Positions 35,573 to 44,130 of a stretch of DNA of 64,000 nt are shown piece after piece (the first letter of the stretch is position 1; each line of letters begins with the position of its first letter). A program made the translations under genes and the position numbers. The notes beneath the pieces are model-generated. The model saw only the letters and a list, made by a program, of their open reading frames with translations, had not been told where the DNA came from and searched no databases. The stretch is from Clostridiales bacterium (GTDB taxonomy: Bacteria > Bacillota > Clostridia > Lachnospirales > Lachnospiraceae): positions 1-64,000 of the forward strand of contig JAATFT010000084.1 of NCBI GenBank assembly GCA_015655075.1. The letters run 5' to 3'.

Positions 35573-35843
35573 ATTTGTTGTAATTAAGGATTTTAATAAA
35601 ATCGGTAGTGTTGTCTATGCGTGTACAAAAGAGGATAGGTTAAAATTTATAGGTATAGCTAATACATTACGAGATATTTCAAAGAGTCCTATCCAAGTGG
35701 TTACCCTATTAGGAAAAGATGCATTAGATGTTTATAGTGAGTATAAACCTTATACTTTTGAAACGGATGAAGAAGAATTAATTAAAATGGTAATCTCAGG
35801 CGAAGTTCCGGGGACCCCTAATCCATTTGCCAAAAATGATTAG
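35559..35843 (+). CDS. Small partner of the RelA-like protein, candidate antitoxin
   Basis: A 94-residue acidic, soluble protein, with no motif I can name. Its start (GAAAGGATG then ATG) lies inside the RelA-like gene, 14 bases before that stop, so the two are translationally coupled. The C-terminal part (about 65-94) is strongly acidic, then Pro-rich (GEVPGTPNPF). The role as antitoxin is inferred only from gene order, size and overlap. Confidence 0.65.
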   Translation: MEPDRFVVIKDFNKIGSVVYACTKEDRLKFIGIANTLRDISKSPIQVVTLLGKDALDVYSEYKPYTFETDEEELIKMVISGEVPGTPNPFAKND

Positions 35844-35973
35844 ATACTTTTTCTTTGGAATTATATGATTTATATAAATTTGTAAAAAATAGGGTGGATT
35901 ATAAATTTTCATTATGTTATACTCTCATATATTAGCAATATGTATTAATATAAAATCAGTTACAGGTGATATA

Positions 35974-37767
35974 ATGAAAATAAAAGATGTGGTTAAAACC
36001 TCTATGCTTTCCAAAAGGAAGACGTTTTATAATCAATTGTACACAAAATGGGGGGAAGAATTGGATGCGGAACACGTTTTGGAGGAATACCCCAGGCCTC
36101 AGCTGAAACGAGATAATTTTACTATTTTAAACGGGTATTGGGATTATTGTATTACCAAGGAAAAGGGAAAGCCGGTTCATTTTGAAGGAAAGATTTTAGT
36201 TCCGTTTTCACCTGAAAGTGTTTTATCCGGCGTCGGCAGGCAGGTAATGCCGGAGGATTATTTGTGGTATGAAAGGACTGCCGTAATTGATAAAAAGTCT
36301 GACGGGAAAAGATGTATCCTGCACTTTGGTGCTGTTGACCAATACTGTGAAGTATTTATAAATAATAAAAAGATAAAGAAGCATATCGGAGGATATCTGC
36401 CGTTTTCCGTTGATATTACCAGGTTTATAAAGAAAGGTGAAAACCGTATAACCGTAAGGGTAATTGATTTAAGTGATACTTCTTACCACAGCAGGGGAAA
36501 ACAGGTGCTGGACCGGGGAGGTATGTTTTATACGGCACAAAGCGGAATATGGCAGACGGTCTGGCTGGAATGGGTACCGGAGCAATATATCAGATCTATA
36601 AAAATAACACCGTCGGTGGAGGAGTGCTGTATTCAGCTGGAAATTGCCATGAATCACCGGGAAGAGAAAGAAATCCGTGTTGAAATTTTTGCAGATAAGC
36701 AATTGGTCTGTTCCATAAAGGATTTCGGCACCGGTTTTATTATTCCCATAAAAGAGCCTAAGCTTTGGAGCCCGGAAAACCCCTTTTTATATGACATGGT
36801 TATAGCCGTAGGAGAAGATAAGGTAGAAAGCTATTTTGCCATGCGTAAATTTGAGGTTAAAAAAGATGAGGAAGGAATTCCTAGAATTTATCTGAATAAT
36901 AAGGCGTATTTTCAAAATGGGGTTTTGGACCAGGGATACTGGCCGGACGGCCTGTACACGGCGCCCAGTGACGAGGCCATGATTTATGATGTACAGATGA
37001 CGAAAGACCTGGGCTTTAATATGCTGCGTAAACATATTAAAATTGAACCTCTTCGCTGGTATTATCATTGTGACAGGCTTGGAGTCATAGTTTGGCAGGA
37101 TATGGTAAACGGCGGCGGGAAATACAATATGATCTGGCTTGGGTATATACCCACCGTCTTTCCTGAATTAATAACCAGGGTAAAGGATAATTGTTATTTT
37201 TTATTTTCCAGAATGAATAAAAAAGGCAGGAAAGAATGGATCTGTGAATGTAAAAAGACAGTGGAGCATCTATACAATTGTCCTTGTATTGCCGTCTGGG
37301 TGCCTTTTAATGAAGGCTGGGGGCAGTTTGATGCCGCTAAGGCGGTTAAGCTGATAAGGAGAATCGATAAGACCCGGCTGATTGATCAGGCCAGCGGATG
37401 GTTTGACCAAAGGGGCGGGGACTTTAGCAGCGTCCACAATTATTTCCGCGAACTGGATGTCGTTTTGGAAAACAGAGCCGTTGTGCTGTCGGAATTTGCA
37501 GGATATGCCTGCTATATACCGAGGCACTCCTATTCGGACCATATATTCGGTTATAAAGTTTACATTAATAAAAAACAGTTGAATAAAGCTTTTCAGGATT
37601 TATATAATATTGAAATAAGGCAGCTGATTAAAAAGGGTTTAGCGGCCGCAGTTTTTACACAGCTTTCCGATGTGGAGGACGAGGTAAACGGTCTGATGAC
37701 TTATGACAGGAAAGTGTGCAAGGTAACCGGAATTGAAAGTCCGCAGAATACAAAGAGTACAAATTAA
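35974..37767 (+). CDS. Glycoside hydrolase family 2 enzyme
   Basis: A 597-residue GH2-type enzyme with a sugar-binding jelly-roll domain (about 45-200), an immunoglobulin-like domain (about 205-295) and a catalytic barrel. The acid/base is Glu447 in PFNEGWGQ, the nucleophile probably Glu507 in LSEFAG. Substrate may be a beta-galactoside, glucuronide or similar. There is no signal peptide, so it acts inside the cell. I chose the ATG at 35974 after AGGTGAT; the frame opens earlier at 35914 without a ribosome site. It stands between the toxSAS-like pair and the agr locus, without a partner transporter. Confidence 0.88.
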   Translation: MKIKDVVKTSMLSKRKTFYNQLYTKWGEELDAEHVLEEYPRPQLKRDNFTILNGYWDYCITKEKGKPVHFEGKILVPFSPESVLSGVGRQVMPEDYLWYERTAVIDKKSDGKRCILHFGAVDQYCEVFINNKKIKKHIGGYLPFSVDITRFIKKGENRITVRVIDLSDTSYHSRGKQVLDRGGMFYTAQSGIWQTVWLEWVPEQYIRSIKITPSVEECCIQLEIAMNHREEKEIRVEIFADKQLVCSIKDFGTGFIIPIKEPKLWSPENPFLYDMVIAVGEDKVESYFAMRKFEVKKDEEGIPRIYLNNKAYFQNGVLDQGYWPDGLYTAPSDEAMIYDVQMTKDLGFNMLRKHIKIEPLRWYYHCDRLGVIVWQDMVNGGGKYNMIWLGYIPTVFPELITRVKDNCYFLFSRMNKKGRKEWICECKKTVEHLYNCPCIAVWVPFNEGWGQFDAAKAVKLIRRIDKTRLIDQASGWFDQRGGDFSSVHNYFRELDVVLENRAVVLSEFAGYACYIPRHSYSDHIFGYKVYINKKQLNKAFQDLYNIEIRQLIKKGLAAAVFTQLSDVEDEVNGLMTYDRKVCKVTGIESPQNTKSTN

Positions 37768-37795
37768 AATTCCAGATTAAATTCGTCAGAAATTA

Positions 37796-37824
37796 TTGAC
37801 TGATGCATGTAAATAATATACTAT
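37796..37824 (+). promoter_or_regulatory. Promoter of the agr regulator-kinase genes
   Basis: TTGACT (37796-37801), a 17-base spacer and TACTAT (37819-37824), 50 bases before the start codon. Confidence 0.55.
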
Positions 37825-37873
37825 TTAATGTAGAAAAAAGTATATTTAACCATTTTAAGAGGTGAGGTTGATA

Positions 37874-38494
37874 ATGAATATTGCAATATGTGATGATGAT
37901 GTGGCTATCACCCGCTCGATCAGAGCTTTTTTGTCACGATTTCAAGATAAATTTCCCGATTTGTACATAGAAGAATTTAACTCAGGGGAAAATTTACTTG
38001 CAGCATTTAAGGAAGGTATCATATTTGAGATCATATTTTTAGATATTCAAATGAGCAAAGTAAATGGAATTCAGAGTGCTATTAAAATTAAAGAAAAATA
38101 TAAAAATGTGTTAATCATTTTCTTAACCGGCTATTCTAATTATGTTAAGGAGGCTTTTCGCCTACGTGCCTTTCAATATCTTTTAAAGCCGGTTAAGAAG
38201 GAAGAGGTTATAAAAGAGTTCGAACGTGCATTAGAACAATACAAGATTAATCATATAAAATATGAATTAAAAATGAATGATCGTATTACCTATTTGGAAA
38301 TTCACGACATACAATACATGGAAGTGAGAAATCATATAATTATTATTAATACAGTAAGTGAAAAATATATGATAAGAGGAAAACTGCAGAATGAAGAAGT
38401 TAAATTGAAAAGCTGTGATTTTATCCGTTGTCATCAGGGCTTTCTTGTAAATATGATGTGGATTAAATCAATTGGTGAAGGACAGATTATTTAA
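37874..38494 (+). CDS. LytTR response regulator (AgrA-like), C-terminally truncated
   Basis: A 206-residue regulator. The receiver domain has acidic residues DDD near the start and phospho-acceptor Asp in IFLDIQM (about residue 59); Lys in LLKPVK (about 106). A LytTR DNA-binding domain follows from about 135. An in-frame TAA ends it at 38494, but the same frame continues for 29 codons of typical LytTR text (GTSIPVSRRMKKTVLDEF) to a TGA at 38584 that overlaps the kinase start. The stop therefore looks like a recent TTA-to-TAA change. The ATG at 37874 has AGGTGAGG upstream. Confidence 0.85.
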   Translation: MNIAICDDDVAITRSIRAFLSRFQDKFPDLYIEEFNSGENLLAAFKEGIIFEIIFLDIQMSKVNGIQSAIKIKEKYKNVLIIFLTGYSNYVKEAFRLRAFQYLLKPVKKEEVIKEFERALEQYKINHIKYELKMNDRITYLEIHDIQYMEVRNHIIIINTVSEKYMIRGKLQNEEVKLKSCDFIRCHQGFLVNMMWIKSIGEGQII

Positions 38495-38584
38495 AAAAAC
38501 GGAACCAGCATTCCTGTTAGTAGACGGATGAAAAAAACAGTTTTAGATGAATTTGCAGTTTATCTTACTGGAAAATGCATATGA
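38495..38584 (+). pseudogene. Detached C-terminal end of the LytTR regulator
   Basis: These 29 codons plus stop continue the regulator in frame after its TAA. They encode the last strand and helix of the LytTR fold. The TGA overlaps the kinase ATG as ATGA, which is how two-component genes are often joined, supporting this as the original gene end. Confidence 0.7.
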
Positions 38585-39909
38585 ACAGTATAAAATTAAT
38601 TATTGATTTATTCGGTGCTTTTTTTGAAATTTATATGGTTTTTCAGTTTTTTTCTCTTTTATTTGAAAGAAAGAGCAATAATAAAAGACAGTATTTCTTT
38701 TTATTTCCCTTCTCATTATTTCTATTGATCAGTTCAAATTTAGTACCGGAAGAACTGAATAGTATCCCATTTATTTCTTTTTTTGCAGTATTTATTCTAT
38801 CCTATATTTTTAGGGCACAATATATTATTAGAATTATTATATCTTTAATTATTTTTTCTATGTTTATGGTATCAGAAATTCTAATAGGAATGATATTAAT
38901 TTCTACTAATGATTTAACAATTTCTATTACTAGAGAAAATTTATTTTTCTATTTATGCGCAGTTATCCTATCCAAATTCATTGTTTACCTCATTTTTCTG
39001 ATTGTAAGAGAAAAGGTTGCTAAGAACAAGATGCAGAAGCCTAAATATATTTTTGCTATTTTAATTATGCCTGTCTGTTCCACATTTATAATATACTTGC
39101 TTTTTTTGTTAACTTATGGGATTCAGAACAGACATATTGTAATTCTTGTTGAAATTGCAGTTATTTTATTAGTTATGGCTAATATGGCCATAATCTATAT
39201 CATTAATAAGCTGTTGGATTTTGAAAATAGCAAAAAGAGGATCCAATTTATGGAGAAGCAATTGGAACTACAAAGCAAACATTATAAAGAAATGGAACAA
39301 TCACAAAGTGAAAGAAATGAGTTCTATCATAATATGAAAAATTATCTACTTGCTGTAGGTGGTTATTTAAATAACAAGGAATATGATAGAGCAAAAGAAA
39401 AAATATATCAGGCGAATGAAAATTTATTTATTGATAAACATAGAATACATACTGGAAATATCTGCCTAGACGCTTTATTAGTTGCTAAAATGGTTGGAAT
39501 GAAACAGGAAGGTATTGAATTTGAACATAAAATTAATATGCCGGACAAGTTAACAATAGATTATATTGATTTTTGTATTATTATTGGAAATGCAATGGAT
39601 AATGCAATAGAGGCCTGCTGTAAAATAAAGGAGGGTATAAGAAAAATATCATTAATCTGTACACAGGTAGATGATTATATTACAATAATCATAATAAATA
39701 CTATATCTGCGGAGATGTTTAGACCTTTGGATAGATGTCAGGATGGAACAATTAAAAGCATTTTAACCACAAAACAGGATAACAGGTTTCATGGGTATGG
39801 AGTACAAAGTATAAAAAATATTGCTGAAAAAAATAAGGGTAATATTCTAATAAAATTTGACAAGAATATATTTCAAATTAAAATTATTTTGTATAATGAG
39901 ATTAATTGA
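38581..39909 (+). CDS. AgrC-like sensor histidine kinase
   Basis: A 442-residue membrane kinase of the GHKL class. Six or so hydrophobic segments fill residues 1-210, as in AgrC peptide receptors. The phospho-accepting His lies in FYHNMKNYL, the N-box is GNAMDNAIEAC, and the G-box is HGYGVQSIKNIA. It should sense the cyclic peptide made from the AgrD encoded at 40751. Start: ATG 38581, joined to the regulator by an ATGA overlap; an in-frame ATG at 38575 is possible. AT-rich, like the rest of the agr locus. Confidence 0.9.
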   Translation: MNSIKLIIDLFGAFFEIYMVFQFFSLLFERKSNNKRQYFFLFPFSLFLLISSNLVPEELNSIPFISFFAVFILSYIFRAQYIIRIIISLIIFSMFMVSEILIGMILISTNDLTISITRENLFFYLCAVILSKFIVYLIFLIVREKVAKNKMQKPKYIFAILIMPVCSTFIIYLLFLLTYGIQNRHIVILVEIAVILLVMANMAIIYIINKLLDFENSKKRIQFMEKQLELQSKHYKEMEQSQSERNEFYHNMKNYLLAVGGYLNNKEYDRAKEKIYQANENLFIDKHRIHTGNICLDALLVAKMVGMKQEGIEFEHKINMPDKLTIDYIDFCIIIGNAMDNAIEACCKIKEGIRKISLICTQVDDYITIIIINTISAEMFRPLDRCQDGTIKSILTTKQDNRFHGYGVQSIKNIAEKNKGNILIKFDKNIFQIKIILYNEIN

Positions 39910-39924
39910 GGTTGTCTGACCAAA

Positions 39925-39951
39925 TACGTTTTAGAACCTACCATTTACGTT
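39925..39951 (+). promoter_or_regulatory. Candidate AgrA/LytTR binding repeats before agrB
   Basis: TACGTT occurs at 39925-39930 and 39946-39951, exactly 21 bases apart, two helical turns, as expected for LytTR regulators. A possible TTGTAA (39959) with TAAACT further on would be the agrBD promoter just downstream. Confidence 0.4.
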
Positions 39952-40010
39952 GAAAATATTGTAAAAGAAATAAAAAGGTGTAAACTTTAAATCAGAAAGG
40001 AGAAGTATTA

Positions 40011-40604
40011 ATGCTCCTCATGGCTAAAAAGTTAACATCTTTTTTTATTCATAATCAAGTTATTAAAGAGGAAGAAAAGGATATTTATGAATATTGCTTT
40101 CAAATCTTTATTTCAAGTATAGCTAATTTTGGTACAATTTTTTTAATTTCAATTATAACAGGAAGATTTTTAGAAACTGTATATTATATAATAGGTTTTT
40201 TCATTTTAAGATCGCAGACAGGTGGTTACCATACCAAGACACATTTTAGATGTTATATTTTAACTGTAATCATGTACCTCATTTTTAGATTAATAATAAA
40301 TTGGATTTTTTTATCTTGGAGTTACTGGATGACTTTAATTTTATTTATTGTATCTTTTGTTATTATGTGGCTATTTGCTCCTATATCTGATAGAAATAAG
40401 CCTTTTGATGCTGATGAGTTTAAAAAATACAAAAGAAATAGCAGGATTATTATTATTTTATTTACAATTATTTACACTTTATGTTCTTTTAAATTATATA
40501 AAGATTATGGAATATATATACTATCATTATGTTTGGGAAATGTATTTGCTGCGGTTTCAATATTGATGGCTTTATTTTCAAAATATAAAAATAAAGAATT
40601 TTAA
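40011..40604 (+). CDS. agrB: AgrB-like peptide-processing membrane protease
   Basis: A 197-residue membrane protein of the AgrB family. The catalytic His74 and Cys81 lie in GGYHTKTHFRC, with the same seven-residue spacing as in staphylococcal AgrB. About five or six membrane helices follow. It cuts the AgrD precursor and forms the thiolactone. Start: ATG 40011 with AAGGAGAAG upstream; an ATG at 40020 (MAKK) is an alternative. The agrD gene lies 146 bases downstream. Confidence 0.92.
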   Translation: MLLMAKKLTSFFIHNQVIKEEEKDIYEYCFQIFISSIANFGTIFLISIITGRFLETVYYIIGFFILRSQTGGYHTKTHFRCYILTVIMYLIFRLIINWIFLSWSYWMTLILFIVSFVIMWLFAPISDRNKPFDADEFKKYKRNSRIIIILFTIIYTLCSFKLYKDYGIYILSLCLGNVFAAVSILMALFSKYKNKEF

Positions 40605-40750
40605 AAAACATGCTAGCAAAAGATTAATATATTTATTAATCTAAACTTACTTAAGGAGAAAGCAAAAATGAATTAGAGTTATCATTTCCACTAAAAATTT
40701 TTAAAGGAAACTATTTTATATAGTATGTACAAAAGAAAGGAGGCATAAGA

Positions 40751-40906
40751 ATGTTAAGGTTAAAGCCTATTTTATTAAGATTAGGTAAACCTATAATAGC
40801 AATAGTACTATGTATGGGCGTATCGACGGTTAATTCAGCTTGTTTTGGATGGTATTATCAGCCAAAAATTCCGGAAGCTATGAATAAATTTAAGAGAAAA
40901 AGATAG
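40751..40906 (+). CDS. agrD: AgrD-like cyclic autoinducer peptide precursor
   Basis: A 51-residue precursor. An amphipathic, hydrophobic leader (residues 1-28) is followed by SACFGWYY and the charged recognition tail QPKIPEAMNKFKRKR, the QPK-x-P pattern common in clostridial AgrD. Cys31 would form a thiolactone with Tyr35, giving a CFGWY ring; the ring end (Tyr35 or Tyr36) is a guess. A strong AAAGGAGG site precedes the ATG. Position directly after agrB makes the call firm. Confidence 0.9.
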   Translation: MLRLKPILLRLGKPIIAIVLCMGVSTVNSACFGWYYQPKIPEAMNKFKRKR

Positions 40907-40961
40907 TGACAAAATATACAGAGTGAAAATGTAAATGCTTGTAATATGAAAGGATGGTAAT

Positions 40962-41960
40962 ATGTATAATAAATTTGTAAAGCTTTTTTCAAGTTTTCTT
41001 TTAATTTTTAGTATTATAATATGTAGTAATGTTACCTATATTAAAGCTGCAACAGAAAATAATGATGATTTTATTAAAGCTATTGAAGATACTTTAGAAG
41101 TTAATATTGTAAAAGATAGTATTATATCATTGCATGATAAAAACAATGACATAGTTGCCTACTTTTATCAACTTACACCAATCGGCTATATAATTATTGA
41201 CAGTAAAACTAATGGTGTAATTGAATATTGTGTATCTGAAAATAGTGAATACATAACTGATCAAAACAAAGTTTATTTTTACAGCGGTCCATTAAGTTAC
41301 TATGAAGCATCTTCATTATCAGATAAGCAAATTTATGATTGTAAAAGACATACGAAAATTTCTAAAAATAAAATTAACTTTGAAAGTAAAACATTTTTTA
41401 AATATGATACCTCAAATGATGAAAATTTGAATTCAAGTGAATCAAGTAATTCAGTATCTGCTACATCATCTTCATTACCATATTTGACGAAACCATATGA
41501 TACAAATAATGGTAATATTTGTGGAGCAACTGCTTCGGCAATACTGTTAGAATATTACTATTCACATATTGATTCTTCTGTTGTATTACCTGCCAATATA
41601 ACCAGTGATGGTGAAATATTAACTAATTTACTTGTTTCATATGTACCAGGTGGTGCAAATGTTATTGTGTTGGATTCAGGACTTGATTTATATTTAGATA
41701 GTGTGCGTAGCTCGAAAACGGCTTCCCATGTAACAATAGCTAATATTATAACTTCACCTACAACGAGAATGGAATTGTGTATAGCAGCTTCTAAGCCTTG
41801 TATTATTGGTTTAACTGAAGAGCCTACATATGGTGAACATTGGGCAGTAGCTACAGGTTATCAAAAAAATGTAGAATTTGTAAATATTAATGATGGTTGG
41901 GGCCATAGAGGCATATTAGTATCTTATGTGTATGTCGATTCATGCGTATATTTAAAATAG
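40962..41960 (+). CDS. Secreted papain-like cysteine protease (C10/C39-like)
   Basis: A 332-residue exported protein. A signal peptide (residues 1-29, cleaved near IKAA) is followed by a pro-domain of about 140 residues with the streptopain-prodomain-like GYIIIDSKT strand. The catalytic domain has Cys187 in ICGATASA, His293 in GEHWAVATGY and Asn310 in NINDGWG, the Cys-His-Asn order of streptopain-like proteases. It lies 55 bases after agrD and could be in the same transcript, which suggests quorum control of an extracellular protease. Start: ATG after GAAAGGATGG. Confidence 0.8.
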   Translation: MYNKFVKLFSSFLLIFSIIICSNVTYIKAATENNDDFIKAIEDTLEVNIVKDSIISLHDKNNDIVAYFYQLTPIGYIIIDSKTNGVIEYCVSENSEYITDQNKVYFYSGPLSYYEASSLSDKQIYDCKRHTKISKNKINFESKTFFKYDTSNDENLNSSESSNSVSATSSSLPYLTKPYDTNNGNICGATASAILLEYYYSHIDSSVVLPANITSDGEILTNLLVSYVPGGANVIVLDSGLDLYLDSVRSSKTASHVTIANIITSPTTRMELCIAASKPCIIGLTEEPTYGEHWAVATGYQKNVEFVNINDGWGHRGILVSYVYVDSCVYLK

Positions 41961-42062
41961 TGTGTATAGCTGTTTGATGTTAATTAATATTAAAGCTATA
42001 TAAAAGTAGTATTAGTATTAGACAGAAATTTAAATATTCAAAAAAAATAATAATAATGAACA

Positions 42063-42106
42063 ACTGTTCTCTATGACTTATAAATGTTATAGAGAGCAGT
42101 CTTTTT
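42063..42106 (+). terminator. Terminator of the agr/protease unit
   Basis: ACTGTTCTCTAT (42063-42074) pairs with ATAGAGAGCAGT (42089-42100), with one mismatch, followed by CTTTTT. The rest of the 41961-42319 gap is AT-rich and holds only this and the promoter at 42224. Confidence 0.8.
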
Positions 42107-42223
42107 AATATTAATTTAATAAATATTTTCTTATATTCTTTAATAATATTAGCATAATATATATGCCTATTTTTATAAAAAGAGAGAATATGAAGTTATT
42201 TTGTGTGCATATTTTGTAAATAT

Positions 42224-42252
42224 TTGCTATTTAAAATATAATGTAGTATAAT
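42224..42252 (+). promoter_or_regulatory. Promoter of the 134-residue membrane-anchored protein
   Basis: TTGCTA (42224-42229), 17-base spacer, TATAAT (42247-42252), 67 bases before the ATG. Confidence 0.55.
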
Positions 42253-42319
42253 ATAAATCATATCAATTAATTAAAATAAATGCCAAGATATACTTATAAA
42301 TAAACCAGGAGGTAATAGT

Positions 42320-42724
42320 ATGAATGTGAAAAATAAAATATTAGTTAAAATCTTAATAGGTATTGTAGTAATAGTTGCTATTGTGATTTTATTCCAGTTT
42401 TTTAATATGAAAAAGTTTAGAATAAATACAATCGATATAGTAAAAGTTACTATTCAGTATAAAACTCAAGAAATAACAATCAAAGAATCAGAAAAGCTAG
42501 ATGAATTTTGTGATAATTTTTCTAATAAAGAATTTGTTCTAAATAAGAGTGCTTTAGGACATAAAGGCTGGATGTATCGGGTTAAATTTTATACTACTGA
42601 TAAGCTTATTTATGATTTTACTATCCAGGATGAAAATACAATAATATACAATGGTTGGTATTATAAAACCGAAGAAGATATTATTGATTTAAGCTATATG
42701 GAGGATATTTTTAAAGGCCTGTAA
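42320..42724 (+). CDS. Membrane-anchored small protein, unknown function
   Basis: A 134-residue protein with one N-terminal membrane anchor (residues 9-28) and an extracellular domain of about 100 residues. It has an alternating strand pattern and aromatic motifs (GHKGWMYRVKFY, NGWYYKTEED). I do not recognise the family. Start: ATG after CAGGAGG. It has its own promoter and shares the high AT content of the agr locus, so it may belong to the same acquired segment. Confidence 0.65.
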   Translation: MNVKNKILVKILIGIVVIVAIVILFQFFNMKKFRINTIDIVKVTIQYKTQEITIKESEKLDEFCDNFSNKEFVLNKSALGHKGWMYRVKFYTTDKLIYDFTIQDENTIIYNGWYYKTEEDIIDLSYMEDIFKGL

Positions 42725-42765
42725 TAAAACATTTTTATTAAGTTGTAAGGGACATTCAGTTGTAA

Positions 42766-42955
42766 AACCCTTGAGTCCCCGCCACGTTAACCTTCTCAAA
42801 CCGAACCGCATATGGCCCTTCATAGCCTTTTTCAATCTGCATCTCCTTTGAAAATATAAGATTTTTTGGCCTCCAGCAGGCTGCCATTAACGGAGCCGCC
42901 GCTCACCGGGGTTCCTTGTGCCATTGACCTTGGTATAAAAAGGGACGGGAGTGAA
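42766..42955 (-). pseudogene. Fragment of a pmbA-type gene 3' end
   Basis: On the minus strand this aligns with the last 60 or so codons of the intact PmbA-like gene at 58328: shared text includes GGAGCCGCC, TTCATAGCCTTTTTCAATCT and CTCAAACCG. Single-base changes and indels break the frame and the stop is lost. No 5' part is present. It is either the scar of a second pmbA copy or a segment copied from the 58-kb locus. Confidence 0.8.
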
Positions 42956-43042
42956 ACGGGTAAAAAAATAAATAAAGCTGTCATTCCATAATGCTATTTT
43001 AGGAGAAAGTATTCAGTCTATCATAGTATGTAAGGGTTGTTA

Positions 43043-44041
43043 CTAGGGAAGACTAACCTCACCTGCCAAACTTTTCAAAAAGTATTTTCTGATATCTTCT
43101 TGATTCTCTGTCTGTCCCAGAACCCACATAAGTTTAGTGACAGCGGCTTCTGTAGTCATATCATAGCTTTGGAGGGCGCCCTTTTGTAATATTTTTTGTC
43201 CGGCCTGATATATGGACAAATTACTGCCGCCATAAATACATTGGCTTCCGATTAGGATTGTCATACCGTTTTTTATGGCATTCCCGATAGCTTCTGCTAA
43301 ATCCCGTCTGTAAAATGGCAATCCCCCGATACCAAAAGCTTCTATAAAGACTCCTTTATACCCCATCTGAAACAGCATATGGAATATATCCGGGGTAAGT
43401 CCGGGAATCAGTTTAAGCAGGAACACATTTGTATTCAGCTCTTTTTGTAATATAAGGGTTTCATTAGGGGGAATAATAGTGTATCTGGTAAGGTCCAGAC
43501 CATTGGAATTAACAACCCCTACATAGGGGCTGTTAATGCTCTCAAATGCGTCAAAACTAATGGTGCGAACCTTGGAGGCTCTGCATCCTAAAATTACTTT
43601 CCGATTAAAAGCGATAAAAACACCCGGTACATTACTTACTGCCATATTAATGGCAAGGCGGCAGTTTTCTTCCGCATCAGCAATGGGATTTAAGATAGAT
43701 AGCTGACTGCCGGTCAGGACAACAGGTTTTGAAATGTTTTGAAGCATAAAGGTGAGCGCGGACGCAGTGTAAGCCATAGTATCTGTTCCGTGTATAATTA
43801 TAATGCCGTCAAACTCCTTTACATTTGTGTAAATAGTCTCCGCCAAAGCCTGCCATTCTTCCGGCTGTATATTAGAACTGTCTAAAGAAAACATATCTAT
43901 TGTTATAATATCAAAATCTTTTGCCATTCTTTCAATTCTTGAAAATATATAGCTGCTATCAAGCTGTGGAACTAAACCTTCCTTACTGTACGAAGAAGCT
44001 AAGGTCCCTCCGGTTGTAATAATAAGAATTCTTTTATTCAT
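43043..44041 (-). CDS. L-asparaginase, cytosolic type
   Basis: A 332-residue asparaginase. The first catalytic Thr lies in TTGGTLASS (residues 9-17), the second in HGTDTMAYTASAL (about 84-96), with the conserved GSQ after it. It converts asparagine to aspartate and ammonia. No signal peptide, so it is cytosolic. Start: ATG after GAAGGAAG. It is the last gene of a minus-strand set behind a GntR regulator and an amino-acid importer, 89 bases after the ATPase, suggesting the importer carries Asn, Asp or Gln. Confidence 0.93.
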   Translation of the reverse strand: MNKRILIITTGGTLASSYSKEGLVPQLDSSYIFSRIERMAKDFDIITIDMFSLDSSNIQPEEWQALAETIYTNVKEFDGIIIIHGTDTMAYTASALTFMLQNISKPVVLTGSQLSILNPIADAEENCRLAINMAVSNVPGVFIAFNRKVILGCRASKVRTISFDAFESINSPYVGVVNSNGLDLTRYTIIPPNETLILQKELNTNVFLLKLIPGLTPDIFHMLFQMGYKGVFIEAFGIGGLPFYRRDLAEAIGNAIKNGMTILIGSQCIYGGSNLSIYQAGQKILQKGALQSYDMTTEAAVTKLMWVLGQTENQEDIRKYFLKSLAGEVSLP

Positions 44042-44130
44042 AATGCTTCCTTCTCTGATTCTTAGTATAAATATATATGTAATGAGAAAACTCCTTATGC
44101 CATAAGCGGTAAGAGGTTGGACAGCTGCTT

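Noticed and set aside
40668-40676. ATG AAT TAG after a good AAGGAG site between agrB and agrD
   Set aside because: A two-codon frame; perhaps the scar of a second agrD, but not enough to call.
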